DNA from: Candidatus Binatia bacterium
Lineage (GTDB): Bacteria; Desulfobacterota; Binatia; UBA12015
Direction: 5' to 3'
DNA: 64,000 nt
Assembly (NCBI GenBank): GCA_029243485.1
Contig: JAQWRY010000003.1
Location: forward strand, 248,001 to 312,000
The notes beneath the pieces are model-generated. The model was not told the DNA's origin and made no database searches. It worked only from the letters and a program-made list of their open reading frames with translations. Below are positions 22,003 through 30,068 of this stretch, piece by piece; position 1 is the stretch's first letter; every line of letters starts with the position of its first letter. Both the position numbers and the translations under genes were made by a program.

Positions 22003-22785
22003 ATGCCAGGACAGGTACGTACCGAGAAGAGCGATGGGCTCGGCTGGATCATCTTCGACCACCTCGAGCGACGCAATGCGATCACCAACCAGATGTGGAA
22101 AGCGATTCCGGTTGCTGCGAAGGAGATGGATGAGGATCCCGACGTACGCGTCGTGATCTTGCGGGGCGCGGGCGATGTCGCCTTCGTCTCGGGCGCCGAC
22201 ATCTCCGAATTCGGCCAGCTCCGGTCGGGCGATGGAGCGCAGAACTACGACGTGGACAACTGGCTCGCGTTCGACTCGCTCGCCAACATCACTAAGCCGA
22301 CGATCGCGATGATTCACGGTTTCTGCGTCGGCGGTGGCTGCGCGATCTCGCTCACGGCCGACCTTCGGTACACGGCCGACGACGGTGTCTTCGCGATTCC
22401 CGCGGCGCGGCTCGGCCTCGGCTATGCGACGAGTGGCCTCGAAACCCTCGAGCGGATCGTCGGTGTGTCGTCGGCGAAGGAGATCTTCTTCACCGCGCGT
22501 CGCTTCGACGCGGCCGAGGCGCTGCGCCTGGGCCTTGTGAGCGAGGTGCTGCCGAAGGCCGATCTCGAGACCTACGTCCGCAAGGTCGCGACGCAGATGG
22601 CGGCGAACGCACCGCTGACACTGCGGAGTGCGAAGCTGTCCTTCCGTGAGATCGGCAAGACGCCCGAGGCGCGGGATGCGGAAGCGCTCAAGACCTCGAT
22701 TTCTGCCTGCTACGGTAGTGAGGACTACGCCGAAGGCGTATCGGCGTTCCTCGAAAAACGACGACCGGATTTCCAGGGAAAGTAG
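22003..22785 (+). CDS. Enoyl-CoA hydratase/isomerase (crotonase) family
   Basis: A 260-aa crotonase. The oxyanion-hole segments are visible: ERRNAI with the downstream GDVAFVSGADI, and GFCVGGGCAISLTAD with GG dipeptide. The general acid/base Glu usual near the second site is replaced in AAARLGLGYA, so it may be a hydratase variant, isomerase or hydrolase. It is followed eight bases later by a CaiB-type CoA transferase, forming a two-gene CoA-ester unit. Confidence 0.9.
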   Translation: MPGQVRTEKSDGLGWIIFDHLERRNAITNQMWKAIPVAAKEMDEDPDVRVVILRGAGDVAFVSGADISEFGQLRSGDGAQNYDVDNWLAFDSLANITKPTIAMIHGFCVGGGCAISLTADLRYTADDGVFAIPAARLGLGYATSGLETLERIVGVSSAKEIFFTARRFDAAEALRLGLVSEVLPKADLETYVRKVATQMAANAPLTLRSAKLSFREIGKTPEARDAEALKTSISACYGSEDYAEGVSAFLEKRRPDFQGK

Positions 22786-22792
22786 GCCGCAG

Positions 22793-23968
22793 GTGGCCGG
22801 CCCTCTCGAAGGCGTTCGCGTCATTGACCTGACGCGGTATCTGGCCGGGCCGTTCGGCTCGATGCTGCTCGCCGACTACGGGGCGGACGTCGTGAAGGTA
22901 GAGTCGCCGCGTGGGCGCGAGTTCCGCAGCGGTGCCGACGAGCGGGACAACTACTTCTTCCTCGCTGCGAATCGCGGCAAACGCTCGATCACGATCGATC
23001 TGAAGAAGCCGGAGGGGCGCGACCTCGTTCTCCGACTCCTGGAGGATGCCGACGTGCTGATCGAGAACTTCCGGCCCGGCGTCATGGACGCGCTCGGACT
23101 CGGGGCGGAGGGGCTGCTCGAGAAGTTCCCCCGGCTGGTCTACTGCGGCGTCTCTGGTTTCGGCGCCGACGGCCCCTATCGCGACCGCCCCGGTTTCGAC
23201 CAGATCGCGCAGGGGATGAGTGGTTTCATGAGCCTGACCGGAACGCCGGAGAGCGGTCCGACCCGCGCCGGCATCGCGATCGCGGACTTGCTCGCGGGCG
23301 TCTTCGCCGCTCATGGCATTCAACTCGCGCTGCTGGCCCGGGAACGCATGGGCCGAGGGCAAGTGGTTCACACGTCCTTGCTCGAGTCGATGATCAGCAT
23401 TCTCTCGTGGGGTGCCGGCATGTTCTTCGACTCAGGGAAGGCGCCGGGCCCGGCCGGTCAGCATCATCCGCTGTCGTCACCGTACGGTCGGTTCCGCGCG
23501 GCGGATGGATTCCTCAACATCGCCGCCGGGAACGACGCGATGTGGGAGAAGCTTGCGCGCGTGCTCGGACGCGAGCGGTGGCTGCAGGACGAACGATTCG
23601 AGACCGTGACCGGCCGCGTGAGCCACCGCGATGCACTTACCTCCGAGATCGAGGACGCGCTGACGGGAGAAGGCGTCGACACGTGGGTGGAGCGGATCAA
23701 CGCCGGCGGTGTCCCGTGCGGACCTGTCCTCGACCTGGAGCAGGTTTTCGCCGATCCGCAGGTGCTCGCCCGCCAGATGTTGGTGGAGCTTCCGCACCCA
23801 GAGCGCGGCACGATCAAGACGACCGGCCTTCCGGTGAAGCTCTCGGAGACCCCGGGGGCGATCGAGCGCCGGCCGCCGCTGCATGGGGAGCACACCGACG
23901 AAATCCTGACCGAGGCTGGGCTCTCCGAAGAGGAGGTCGCGGCCCTTCGATCCGGCGGAGTCTTGTAG
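22793..23968 (+). CDS. CaiB/BaiF family (class III) CoA transferase
   Basis: A 391-aa CoA transferase. It opens with PLEGVRVIDLTRYLAGPF and has the family LLADYGADVVKVE segment. The catalytic Asp lies near residue 170 in GIAIADLLAG, with the expected C-terminal HGEHTDEIL. GTG 22793 is used, eight bases after the hydratase stop. Donor and acceptor acids are not evident. A second CaiB gene at 55177 is a distinct paralogue. Confidence 0.92.
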   Translation: MAGPLEGVRVIDLTRYLAGPFGSMLLADYGADVVKVESPRGREFRSGADERDNYFFLAANRGKRSITIDLKKPEGRDLVLRLLEDADVLIENFRPGVMDALGLGAEGLLEKFPRLVYCGVSGFGADGPYRDRPGFDQIAQGMSGFMSLTGTPESGPTRAGIAIADLLAGVFAAHGIQLALLARERMGRGQVVHTSLLESMISILSWGAGMFFDSGKAPGPAGQHHPLSSPYGRFRAADGFLNIAAGNDAMWEKLARVLGRERWLQDERFETVTGRVSHRDALTSEIEDALTGEGVDTWVERINAGGVPCGPVLDLEQVFADPQVLARQMLVELPHPERGTIKTTGLPVKLSETPGAIERRPPLHGEHTDEILTEAGLSEEEVAALRSGGVL

Positions 23969-23980
23969 GCTATACTGCGG

Positions 23981-24814
23981 GTGGTGGCGGCCGGGCGGCA
24001 GTTCGATCGGAAGTTCGGTGAGGATCTCGTGGAGAGCCTCCCGACCTCGCCAGGGATCTATCTTTTCCGTGACGACGAAGATCAGGTCTTGTACGTCGGG
24101 AAGGCCAAGGACATCCGACGGCGGCTTTCGAGCTATCGGAACGCCTCGCGCCGGAAGGCGCATCGCAAGATGCGCACGCTGGTGCGTGAAGCGAGCTCCG
24201 TCGAGGTTCGGCTGCAGGAATCGGAGCGGATGGCACTCCTCACCGAGAACGAGCTCATCCGCGAGCTGCGACCCCCGTACAACGTCGATGGGGCCTACTC
24301 GTTCCTGTATCCGTCCATCGGCGTTCGTCACAAAGACGGCCAGGCGCTGTTCTGCTTCACGACCAGCATCGATGCCTGGCAGGGACTCGGGTTCCGTTGG
24401 TACGGCAGCTTTCGCTCCCGCCTGCGTGCGAAGGACGCCTTCGACGCACTGATCGACCTGGCCACCCGGCTCGGCCACCTCGAGCCGGGTACGAACCTGC
24501 CCGAGCTGCCGCGCGTACGTGGATCGAGGGTCGTGGGCATTCGTCGGCTCGGCCCCACGCGCGTCGCGTCGGTTCGCCGCTTCCTGTCGGGCGAATCGCT
24601 CGACGGCCTCGGCCGTCTTGCGGTCGATCTTCTGGAAAAGCCGCGCGCGCGGCGTGACGCGGCGGACGTACAAGAAGCACTCGACCGGCTGGCGGCGTTC
24701 TATCGGAGCGACATCGAGAAGCTCCGCGCGGCGGTCAATCGAGTTGGGCGGAAGCAGGCGTACGTTCCACAGCAGGAACGCGATGCGCTCTTCATCTCGA
24801 GCCGTCACTCGTAG
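23981..24814 (+). CDS. GIY-YIG nuclease resembling the N-terminal part of UvrC
   Basis: A 277-aa protein. Residues ~18-100 form a GIY-YIG domain: GIYLFRDDEDQVLYVGKAKD with the catalytic Arg of RRRLSSY and a later Glu in LLTENELIRELRPPYN, as in UvrC and Cho. The remaining 180 residues do not carry the UvrBC, RNase H or HhH regions of full UvrC (~600 aa). It may be a Cho-like incision nuclease. Start is a GTG 12 bases after the CaiB stop. Confidence 0.85.
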   Translation: MVAAGRQFDRKFGEDLVESLPTSPGIYLFRDDEDQVLYVGKAKDIRRRLSSYRNASRRKAHRKMRTLVREASSVEVRLQESERMALLTENELIRELRPPYNVDGAYSFLYPSIGVRHKDGQALFCFTTSIDAWQGLGFRWYGSFRSRLRAKDAFDALIDLATRLGHLEPGTNLPELPRVRGSRVVGIRRLGPTRVASVRRFLSGESLDGLGRLAVDLLEKPRARRDAADVQEALDRLAAFYRSDIEKLRAAVNRVGRKQAYVPQQERDALFISSRHS

Positions 24815-25146
24815 GGAAGCGTTCGCCTCAGCCGATCGCTCCCTCGAGCCATTGCTGGAGTGGTTTCATCTCGCGGGGAAAAGTCGAATCCAGATTTCGC
24901 CATACTGGCCGGGCATGCTGTTTCCGGTCGCCTGGCGAGTTCGGAGTCGGCCTTCCTGTGTTAGGAGACAACCCGCGATCGCGGCCTTTGTCGCGCTGTT
25001 CTACCAGGGGCTCCTCAACAACCTCGGCGAACTCTGGAAGCCGGACGTACTGGCGGACGGCTTCGGAAACGTTCGTTGCACGTTGCCGGATTCGCCGAAC
25101 CCGCGACCGGGGTCTCGTTCACTTTCCTACAGATGGGCGACAACGA
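24815..25146. other. Gene-free stretch
   Basis: No frame here has a start, ribosome site and protein-like composition together. A short minus-strand frame near 24985-25095 reads like an antitoxin helix but has no start codon. The stretch adjoins the thioesterase remnant and is probably decayed sequence. Confidence 0.5.
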
Positions 25147-25512
25147 TCAGGCCAGCGCGTCGCGCAGGAGCCAGGATTCGTCTTGCACTTCGTCGTGGAA
25201 GCGAACCGAGACGTCGAGGCTCGGGGCCATAAAGCCTGTGTTGCCCACGTGGGTTCGGCATGAGGCGGGCCAGTCCATGGTGTCGATCAGCAGGAGCGAG
25301 CGTGCGGCATCGAGGAACGGATCCCCGGGAAACGTCGTGCGCGGCCGGAAGCGAAACCACCCGCGGAAGAGTGCACTTCCGGTTTCCAGCTCTTTTCACG
25401 CCACCCACTCCTCGGTCGGCCGCTCCTCGAAGTTCTCCCAGAAGGGATAACGTTCCGCGAAGTCCTCGGCCGGGACCAGGTCTTGAACGGAGCGCAACGA
25501 ATCGGGGCCCGG
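25147..25512 (-). pseudogene. Remnant of an acyl-CoA thioesterase-like gene
   Basis: The minus-strand frame ending at TGA 25147-25149 translates to a recognisable piece of the two-hotdog thioesterase family: FPGDPFLDAARSLLLIDTM, then FMAPSLDVSVRFHD and WLLRDALA. Upstream in the same frame is PDSLRSVQDLVPAEDFAERY and NFEERP, matching the family linker, but a TGA at 25396-25398 interrupts it. The N-terminal hotdog and the C-terminal strand after WLL are missing. It lies directly downstream of YihY on the same strand. This reads as a truncated, stop-containing pseudogene. Confidence 0.65.
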
Positions 25513-25632
25513 GACGCACCCTCGCCCCCAGTGACGCGCGTGTCTTCTCGGAAGTCTCCCACGCGTCGGTTCTGCCGCCTTGCGCCGGTCGGTTCAACCG
25601 CGCCGTTCCGGGGAGCTCGGACCGCCGCGGCT

Positions 25633-26550
25633 TCAGGTCGGTTTGTTGCCTTCGCGCTGGGCCCACGGGCTCGGCTGGATGGGGACGCCGAGCTTCCGGG
25701 CGGTGACCTGAGTGAGTTCAGCGCCGAAGAGAACGATCTGCGCCGAGTAGTAGACCCACACGAGCAGGACGGCGAGCGATCCGGCCGCGCCGTAGACCGA
25801 GGCGAGGGACGAGCGCCCGAGGTACAGCCCGATCAGGAGCTTGCCGAGCGCGAAGAGCAGCGCGGTCGCAAACCCGCCCGCGAGCGCTTCCCTCCATCGA
25901 ATTTCGGCATCCGGCAGGACGCGGAAGATCAGCGCGAAGAGGGCCGTCGCCATCGCGAGCGATACCGAAACGCTCACGGCCTGTGCGCCAATCTTGCCGG
26001 CGGTTCCCACGGCCCGCATCTGGTCGGCGATCGCCGCGACCGCGGCGCTCGCAACGAGCGAGACCAGGAGGAGGAACCCGACCGAGACCACGATCCCCAG
26101 AGATACGAGCCGGGCGCGAAGAAACCGGCCGACTCCGGACCGAGTCGGGTTCGGCTTCAGATCGAAGATCTGGTTCAGCGCGGCCTGGAGCTGGGCGAAG
26201 ACGCCCGAGGCGCCGAACATCGCGGTGGCGAGCCCGATCATCCCGGCCCAGCTTGCGGTGTCGCCCTTGGCCGCTTGCTCGATCAGTTGCTCGATCAGCC
26301 CACCGCCTTCTTCGCCGACGAGACCGCGGAACTGCTCGGTCAGGTGGCCCCCCGCTGCATCGGCGCCGAGGAAGAACGCGGTCAGGGACAGGATGACTAG
26401 GATCAGCGGGGCGACGGCGAAGACGGTGTAGTAGGCGAGGGCGGCTCCGAGTTGGAGGCCACGGTCCTCGCCGAACTCCTTCACCGTCTCGCGCAGGACC
26501 TCCCAGGCCCAGCGCCAGCCGGCCGGTGATGGCTCTCCGGTCTCCTCCAC
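25633..26550 (-). CDS. YihY/virulence factor BrkB family membrane protein
   Basis: An inner-membrane protein with six hydrophobic segments. Family marks are GAALAYYTVFAVAPL, the GLATAMFGASGVFAQLQAALN stretch, LKPNPTRSG and RWREALAGG, ending GSLAVLLVWVYYSAQIVLFGAE. The frame is open to a GTG at 26685, but that would overlap the slp gene by 128 bases and add a compositionally odd N-terminus. GTG 26550, eight bases after the slp stop, gives 305 aa, the usual family length. Function of YihY proteins is unsettled. Confidence 0.85.
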   Translation of the reverse strand: MEETGEPSPAGWRWAWEVLRETVKEFGEDRGLQLGAALAYYTVFAVAPLILVILSLTAFFLGADAAGGHLTEQFRGLVGEEGGGLIEQLIEQAAKGDTASWAGMIGLATAMFGASGVFAQLQAALNQIFDLKPNPTRSGVGRFLRARLVSLGIVVSVGFLLLVSLVASAAVAAIADQMRAVGTAGKIGAQAVSVSVSLAMATALFALIFRVLPDAEIRWREALAGGFATALLFALGKLLIGLYLGRSSLASVYGAAGSLAVLLVWVYYSAQIVLFGAELTQVTARKLGVPIQPSPWAQREGNKPT

Positions 26551-26557
26551 CTTCGCG

Positions 26558-27301
26558 TCAGCGCCGTCCAACCGGGACGCGCTGCCCCCCCCCACCTCGG
26601 ACGAACTTTCCACCGCTTCCTCCCCGAACCATTCGGCCGCCGCCGCGACCCCCGCCACCTCTGCCGCGATAGTGTCTACCGCCACCGTGACCGCCCCGGT
26701 AGCCGTACCGATACGGCAATCGGTACCCGTAGCCGTATCCGTAATAGGGGCCCGGGAAGCCGGCGCCGAACCAGGGTCCGTAGTACGGACCCCACCGGTA
26801 TGCGTAGGGCGACGCGCCGAAACCCCAGCCGTAGCCGTACGCGGGGTAGGGGGCCGCGTAGTAGACCCGCCGCGGCCAGAGGTACACGACTTCCGCCGTC
26901 ACGACCGGCACCTTTAGTTTGAAGGACTCGAACGACTGCGTCGCTTCGCGGTCGATTAGGCCGGTGGTGGTGATCGCGCGGCCAGGTTTGTACACGGCGG
27001 GGTCGTAGAAGCCCGGTGCGCAGGCGCGGTATCGACCACCGGCGAAGTCGGTGCCCTGCTCGGGCTTGGCCCGCGAATCGAGCGGTCGGCTCAGGATGTC
27101 GAAGCAGGTGTCGTTCTTGCCGTGCGTCACCGACAAAATGTCGCCGCCCCACCGGACGTAGGAGCCGGTTCGCTGTTGGACCGCTGCCTGGTCGGGCGAG
27201 ATCGGCTCGTAGAAGTCCCCTTGGAGGACGGCGGGCGTGGACGCGCACGCGCCGAGGATGACGCCTGAGACGGCAGCGCCGATGGTGCTCCGCTTCGACA
27301 T
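26558..27301 (-). CDS. slp: Slp-family outer membrane lipoprotein with Tyr/Gly-rich tail
   Basis: A 247-aa lipoprotein. A short signal peptide ends in lipobox LGAC (Cys19-20 region). The Slp domain follows (YVRWGGDILSV, TCFDILSRPLD, GRYRACAPGFYDPAVYKPGR, VVTAEVVYLWPRR). After ~residue 155 the sequence becomes Tyr/Gly/Pro-rich and then Gly/Arg-rich, a low-complexity tail longer than in enteric Slp. ATG 27301 sets the start. YihY follows immediately, suggesting an envelope-related pair. Confidence 0.88.
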   Translation of the reverse strand: MSKRSTIGAAVSGVILGACASTPAVLQGDFYEPISPDQAAVQQRTGSYVRWGGDILSVTHGKNDTCFDILSRPLDSRAKPEQGTDFAGGRYRACAPGFYDPAVYKPGRAITTTGLIDREATQSFESFKLKVPVVTAEVVYLWPRRVYYAAPYPAYGYGWGFGASPYAYRWGPYYGPWFGAGFPGPYYGYGYGYRLPYRYGYRGGHGGGRHYRGRGGGGRGGGRMVRGGSGGKFVRGGGGQRVPVGRR

Positions 27302-27417
27302 GACCCGGATTGAGTATGAAGGGGCCGTGTGGCCGGCACAACGTCGGGTTCCTGAGTAGGGTCGGTGCGCTCTGCGGCACCGGTAGGCTCGGCCGACCTC
27401 GCGGAAGGCTCCCAGAC

Positions 27418-27849
27418 TCAGGCGCCGGCGGTCGGATCGGTCTCTGGATAGCCGGGCGCGTAGTACGTGTCGTGGCAGTCGGTCGCGTACAGCGAGCTCT
27501 CGGGGTCGACCCGGTTCAGAATTACGCCGAGCAAAGCAATCGCCTCGGCCCAGTGCTCTCGCCAGGTGCGAACGTATTTCGCGATGAGCAGCCCGGTCGA
27601 CACGGTGAGGAGCACGCACGCGTTTCCAACATGCAGCCAGAAGAGTGGCCCGTGCGTGACGACGATAGCGGGCAAGGGCGTTTCGTTCGTGAGAGTGGCC
27701 TGATCCCACACCAGAGGGGTGGAGAGCCACAGGCACGTGAGCGTGATCACGGGGAGCGCCGCTATCAGCCGCCGTTTCACCCAACGCTTTCTCCCGGTGA
27801 GGAGCACCCCGGCGAAGAGGGGGAGAAGCGCATAGGGGGTCGCAACCAA
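27418..27849 (-). pseudogene. Fragment of a 7TM sensor (histidine-kinase-type 7TM region)
   Basis: A 143-codon frame from TTG 27849 encodes four hydrophobic segments. The run LLPLFAGVLLTGRKRWVKRR and the later GPLFWLHVGNACVLLTVSTG resemble the second half of the HisKA_7TM sensor domain, whose helices normally end just before a PAS, GGDEF or kinase module. Here the frame loses similarity after REHWAEAIALLGVIL and stops, and no upstream helices are found. A truncated sensor remnant is the simplest reading; an intact small membrane protein is possible. Confidence 0.5.
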
Positions 27850-28114
27850 TGTTCGTGGCCTCTGGAGTGTCTATCGGCCGCGAACGCTCTAGGAAAAAGG
27901 ACCGATGTCGATGTGGCCCAAGGCATGGCGTCTTCGCCAGGGGTGCCTATGAAATACGTTGGCCGCACCGGATTCCCTCAAGCGGTGCGCAATGCGGGCC
28001 GATATGCAGACAAGATCCTCTCCTCGTCGCTGGCTCCGATCCAGGGTCGGGGAGCGTGTGCGCGCCGGGCCCCAGCGCGTCACGTGAACCAGATTTGGGG
28101 CGGCGGAGAGTCGA

Positions 28115-29878
28115 TTGGGTTTGGGCGGAGTGGAAGCCTTCACGAGAGAGTCGAAAGAGCCGGGCGGGGGCAAAGCCCAAGCTGTCGGTAGTCGAGTTGG
28201 TGACCTGCTCCTGAGGCAGGGCGTCATCAGCGCGTCCGATCTTCGGGTGGCGACGGCTCGTCTTCGGGAAGCCGGCGGCGCCCTAACCACCTGGATGGTG
28301 AAGCTCTGCGGGCTTTCCGAGCAGGAGCTTCTGACCATCCTGCAGGAGGAGTACCACCTTCCGGTGGTCGACCCGGCGGCGCTCGATATCGCGCCTGAAG
28401 TCATCGACGTCCTCCCGGCCTTGCTGGCGAACAAGTACCACGTGGTTCCGGTGAGCCTCAGCCGAACGAGTCTGACGCTCGCGATGGCCGATCCGTCGAA
28501 CCTCGTCGCCATCAACGAGGTGAAGTTTCTCACGGGACTCGACGTTCGCGCGGCGATCGCCGGTCCGGGATCGATCGAGCGCGTGATCGAGCGGTACTAC
28601 GAGCACAGCGTCAACTATGGCGACGTTCTCTCCGAGCTCGGCAACGAGGAGATGCAGGTCGTTCAGGCCGAGGAAGAGCTCGACCTCAAACAGCTCGAGA
28701 AGGCGACGGAAGAAGCGCCCGTCGTCAAACTCGTGAACGCGCTCCTTACCGACGCAATCAAGAAACGCGCGTCCGACATTCACATCGAGCCGTACGAGAA
28801 GATACTGCGCGTCCGGTTCCGAATCGACGGCGTTCTGTACGAAATCATGCAGCCGCCGGTGAAGCTGAAGAGCGCGATCATCTCGCGCATCAAGGTCATG
28901 GCTTCGCTCGACATCGCCGAGCGCCGGCTGCCGCAGGATGGACGAATCAAGGTGAAGATCGGTCAGGGCCGCGAGATGGATCTTCGTGTCTCCACCCTGC
29001 CCACGCTCTTCGGCGAGAAGGTCGTTCTTCGGTTGCTCGACAAGGGTGGCGTGCAGCTGGATCTCAAGACGCTCGGCTTCGAGCAGGAGTCCCTCGACAA
29101 GTTCCAGGACGCGATCATGCGCCCGTACGGCATGATTCTCGTCACGGGGCCCACCGGGTCCGGGAAGACCACGACGCTGTACTCGGCCCTGTCGGAGCTG
29201 AACAAGATCACGACCAATATCTCCACCGCGGAAGATCCGGTCGAGTACAATCTCGTCGGAATCAACCAGCTGCAGGTGCACGAGGACATCGGACTGAACT
29301 TCGCATCGGCACTGCGCGCCTTCCTGCGACAGGATCCCGACGTCATCATGGTTGGTGAGATCCGTGACTTCGAGACCGCGGAGATCGCGGTCAAGTCGGC
29401 GCTCACGGGTCACTTGGTTCTGTCCACCGTCCATACGAACGACGCGCCTTCGACGGTCAACCGGCTGCTCAACATGGGCATCGAGCCGTTCCTGATCGCT
29501 TCGTCGGTGAACCTCATCATGGCGCAACGTCTCGCACGCGTGGTGTGTCCGAAGTGTCGCGAGCAGATTGAGATTCCTGCTTCGGTGATGATCGACATGG
29601 GCGTACCCGAGGAGGAGGCAAAGCCGATCCTTTCGTACCGCGGCAACGGGTGCCAGAACTGCGGCACGACCGGCTACCGCGGTCGAAGTGCATTGTACGA
29701 AGTGATGATTATGACCGATTTGCTGCGCGAGCTGATTCTCTCGGGGGCTTCGTCCGCCGAGTTGAAGCGCCAGGCGATGGAAGACGGGATGAAGACCCTC
29801 CGCCAAAGCGGCGTCGAGAAGATCATCGAGGGTATCACCACTGTCGAGGAAGTCATGCGCGTTAGCATGGCGGACTAA
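28115..29878 (+). CDS. pilB: Type IV pilus assembly ATPase PilB
   Basis: Cytoplasmic hexameric motor that powers pilus extension. The ~587-aa protein has an N-terminal MshEN/T2SSE_N domain (VGDLLLRQGVIS, LDIAPEVIDVLPALLANKY), then the GspE ATPase core: Walker A GPTGSGKTTT (345 on), the Asp-box ISTAEDPVEYNL, Walker B VIMVGEIRDFETAEIA and His box SALTGHLVLSTVHTND. A zinc site is formed by CPKC (~478) and CQNC (~513). Start is uncertain among TTG 28115, TTG 28121 and GTG 28130, after GGCGGAGAG. It leads the island in the myxobacterial/Geobacter order. Confidence 0.96.
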   Translation: MGLGGVEAFTRESKEPGGGKAQAVGSRVGDLLLRQGVISASDLRVATARLREAGGALTTWMVKLCGLSEQELLTILQEEYHLPVVDPAALDIAPEVIDVLPALLANKYHVVPVSLSRTSLTLAMADPSNLVAINEVKFLTGLDVRAAIAGPGSIERVIERYYEHSVNYGDVLSELGNEEMQVVQAEEELDLKQLEKATEEAPVVKLVNALLTDAIKKRASDIHIEPYEKILRVRFRIDGVLYEIMQPPVKLKSAIISRIKVMASLDIAERRLPQDGRIKVKIGQGREMDLRVSTLPTLFGEKVVLRLLDKGGVQLDLKTLGFEQESLDKFQDAIMRPYGMILVTGPTGSGKTTTLYSALSELNKITTNISTAEDPVEYNLVGINQLQVHEDIGLNFASALRAFLRQDPDVIMVGEIRDFETAEIAVKSALTGHLVLSTVHTNDAPSTVNRLLNMGIEPFLIASSVNLIMAQRLARVVCPKCREQIEIPASVMIDMGVPEEEAKPILSYRGNGCQNCGTTGYRGRSALYEVMIMTDLLRELILSGASSAELKRQAMEDGMKTLRQSGVEKIIEGITTVEEVMRVSMAD

Positions 29879-29891
29879 ACGTCTCGTCCCG

Positions 29892-29935
29892 TGCATCGCT
29901 TCGCTGCAGCAAAGTAGCGAGATGATGCATTCTTC
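29892..29935 (+). terminator. Imperfect hairpin after pilB
   Basis: TGCATC (29892-29897) with GATGCA (29924-29929) and inner TCGCT (29901-29905) with AGCGA (29916-29920) form an interrupted stem, followed by TTCTTCTT. It lies 14 bases after the pilB stop and would partly separate pilB from pilT. Confidence 0.5.
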
Positions 29936-30000
29936 TTGGCCTGAAGGGTCAAGCCCGGCGCGAGAACTGCCGAATCGTGGAGTAGGGTCACCCCGAGCGA

Positions 30001-30016
30001 TGGTACCGCGTTTGCA
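30001..30016 (+). promoter_or_regulatory. Sigma-54 type promoter in front of pilT
   Basis: TGGTACCGCGTTTGCA matches the -24/-12 consensus TGGCACG-N4-TTGCW with GG and GC ten bases apart. A transcript would start near 30027, about 40 bases before pilT. The -12 element overlaps the 8-bp palindrome GCGTTTGC/GCAAACGC at 30008-30027. Confidence 0.6.
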
Positions 30017-30068
30017 TAGGCAAACGCAGTGACGCACGCGACGGTGTGACCGGGGAGGTTTCGACAAA

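Noticed and set aside
24985-25095. Minus-strand frame resembling an antitoxin helix (NVSEAVRQYVRLPEFAEVVEE)
   Set aside because: No start codon or ribosome site, preceded by a stop, and no toxin partner; could be chance or debris.
25580-25610. GGTTCAAC-like sequence suggesting a tRNA T-arm
   Set aside because: No acceptor, D or anticodon stems can be built around it; no tRNA was found in the window.
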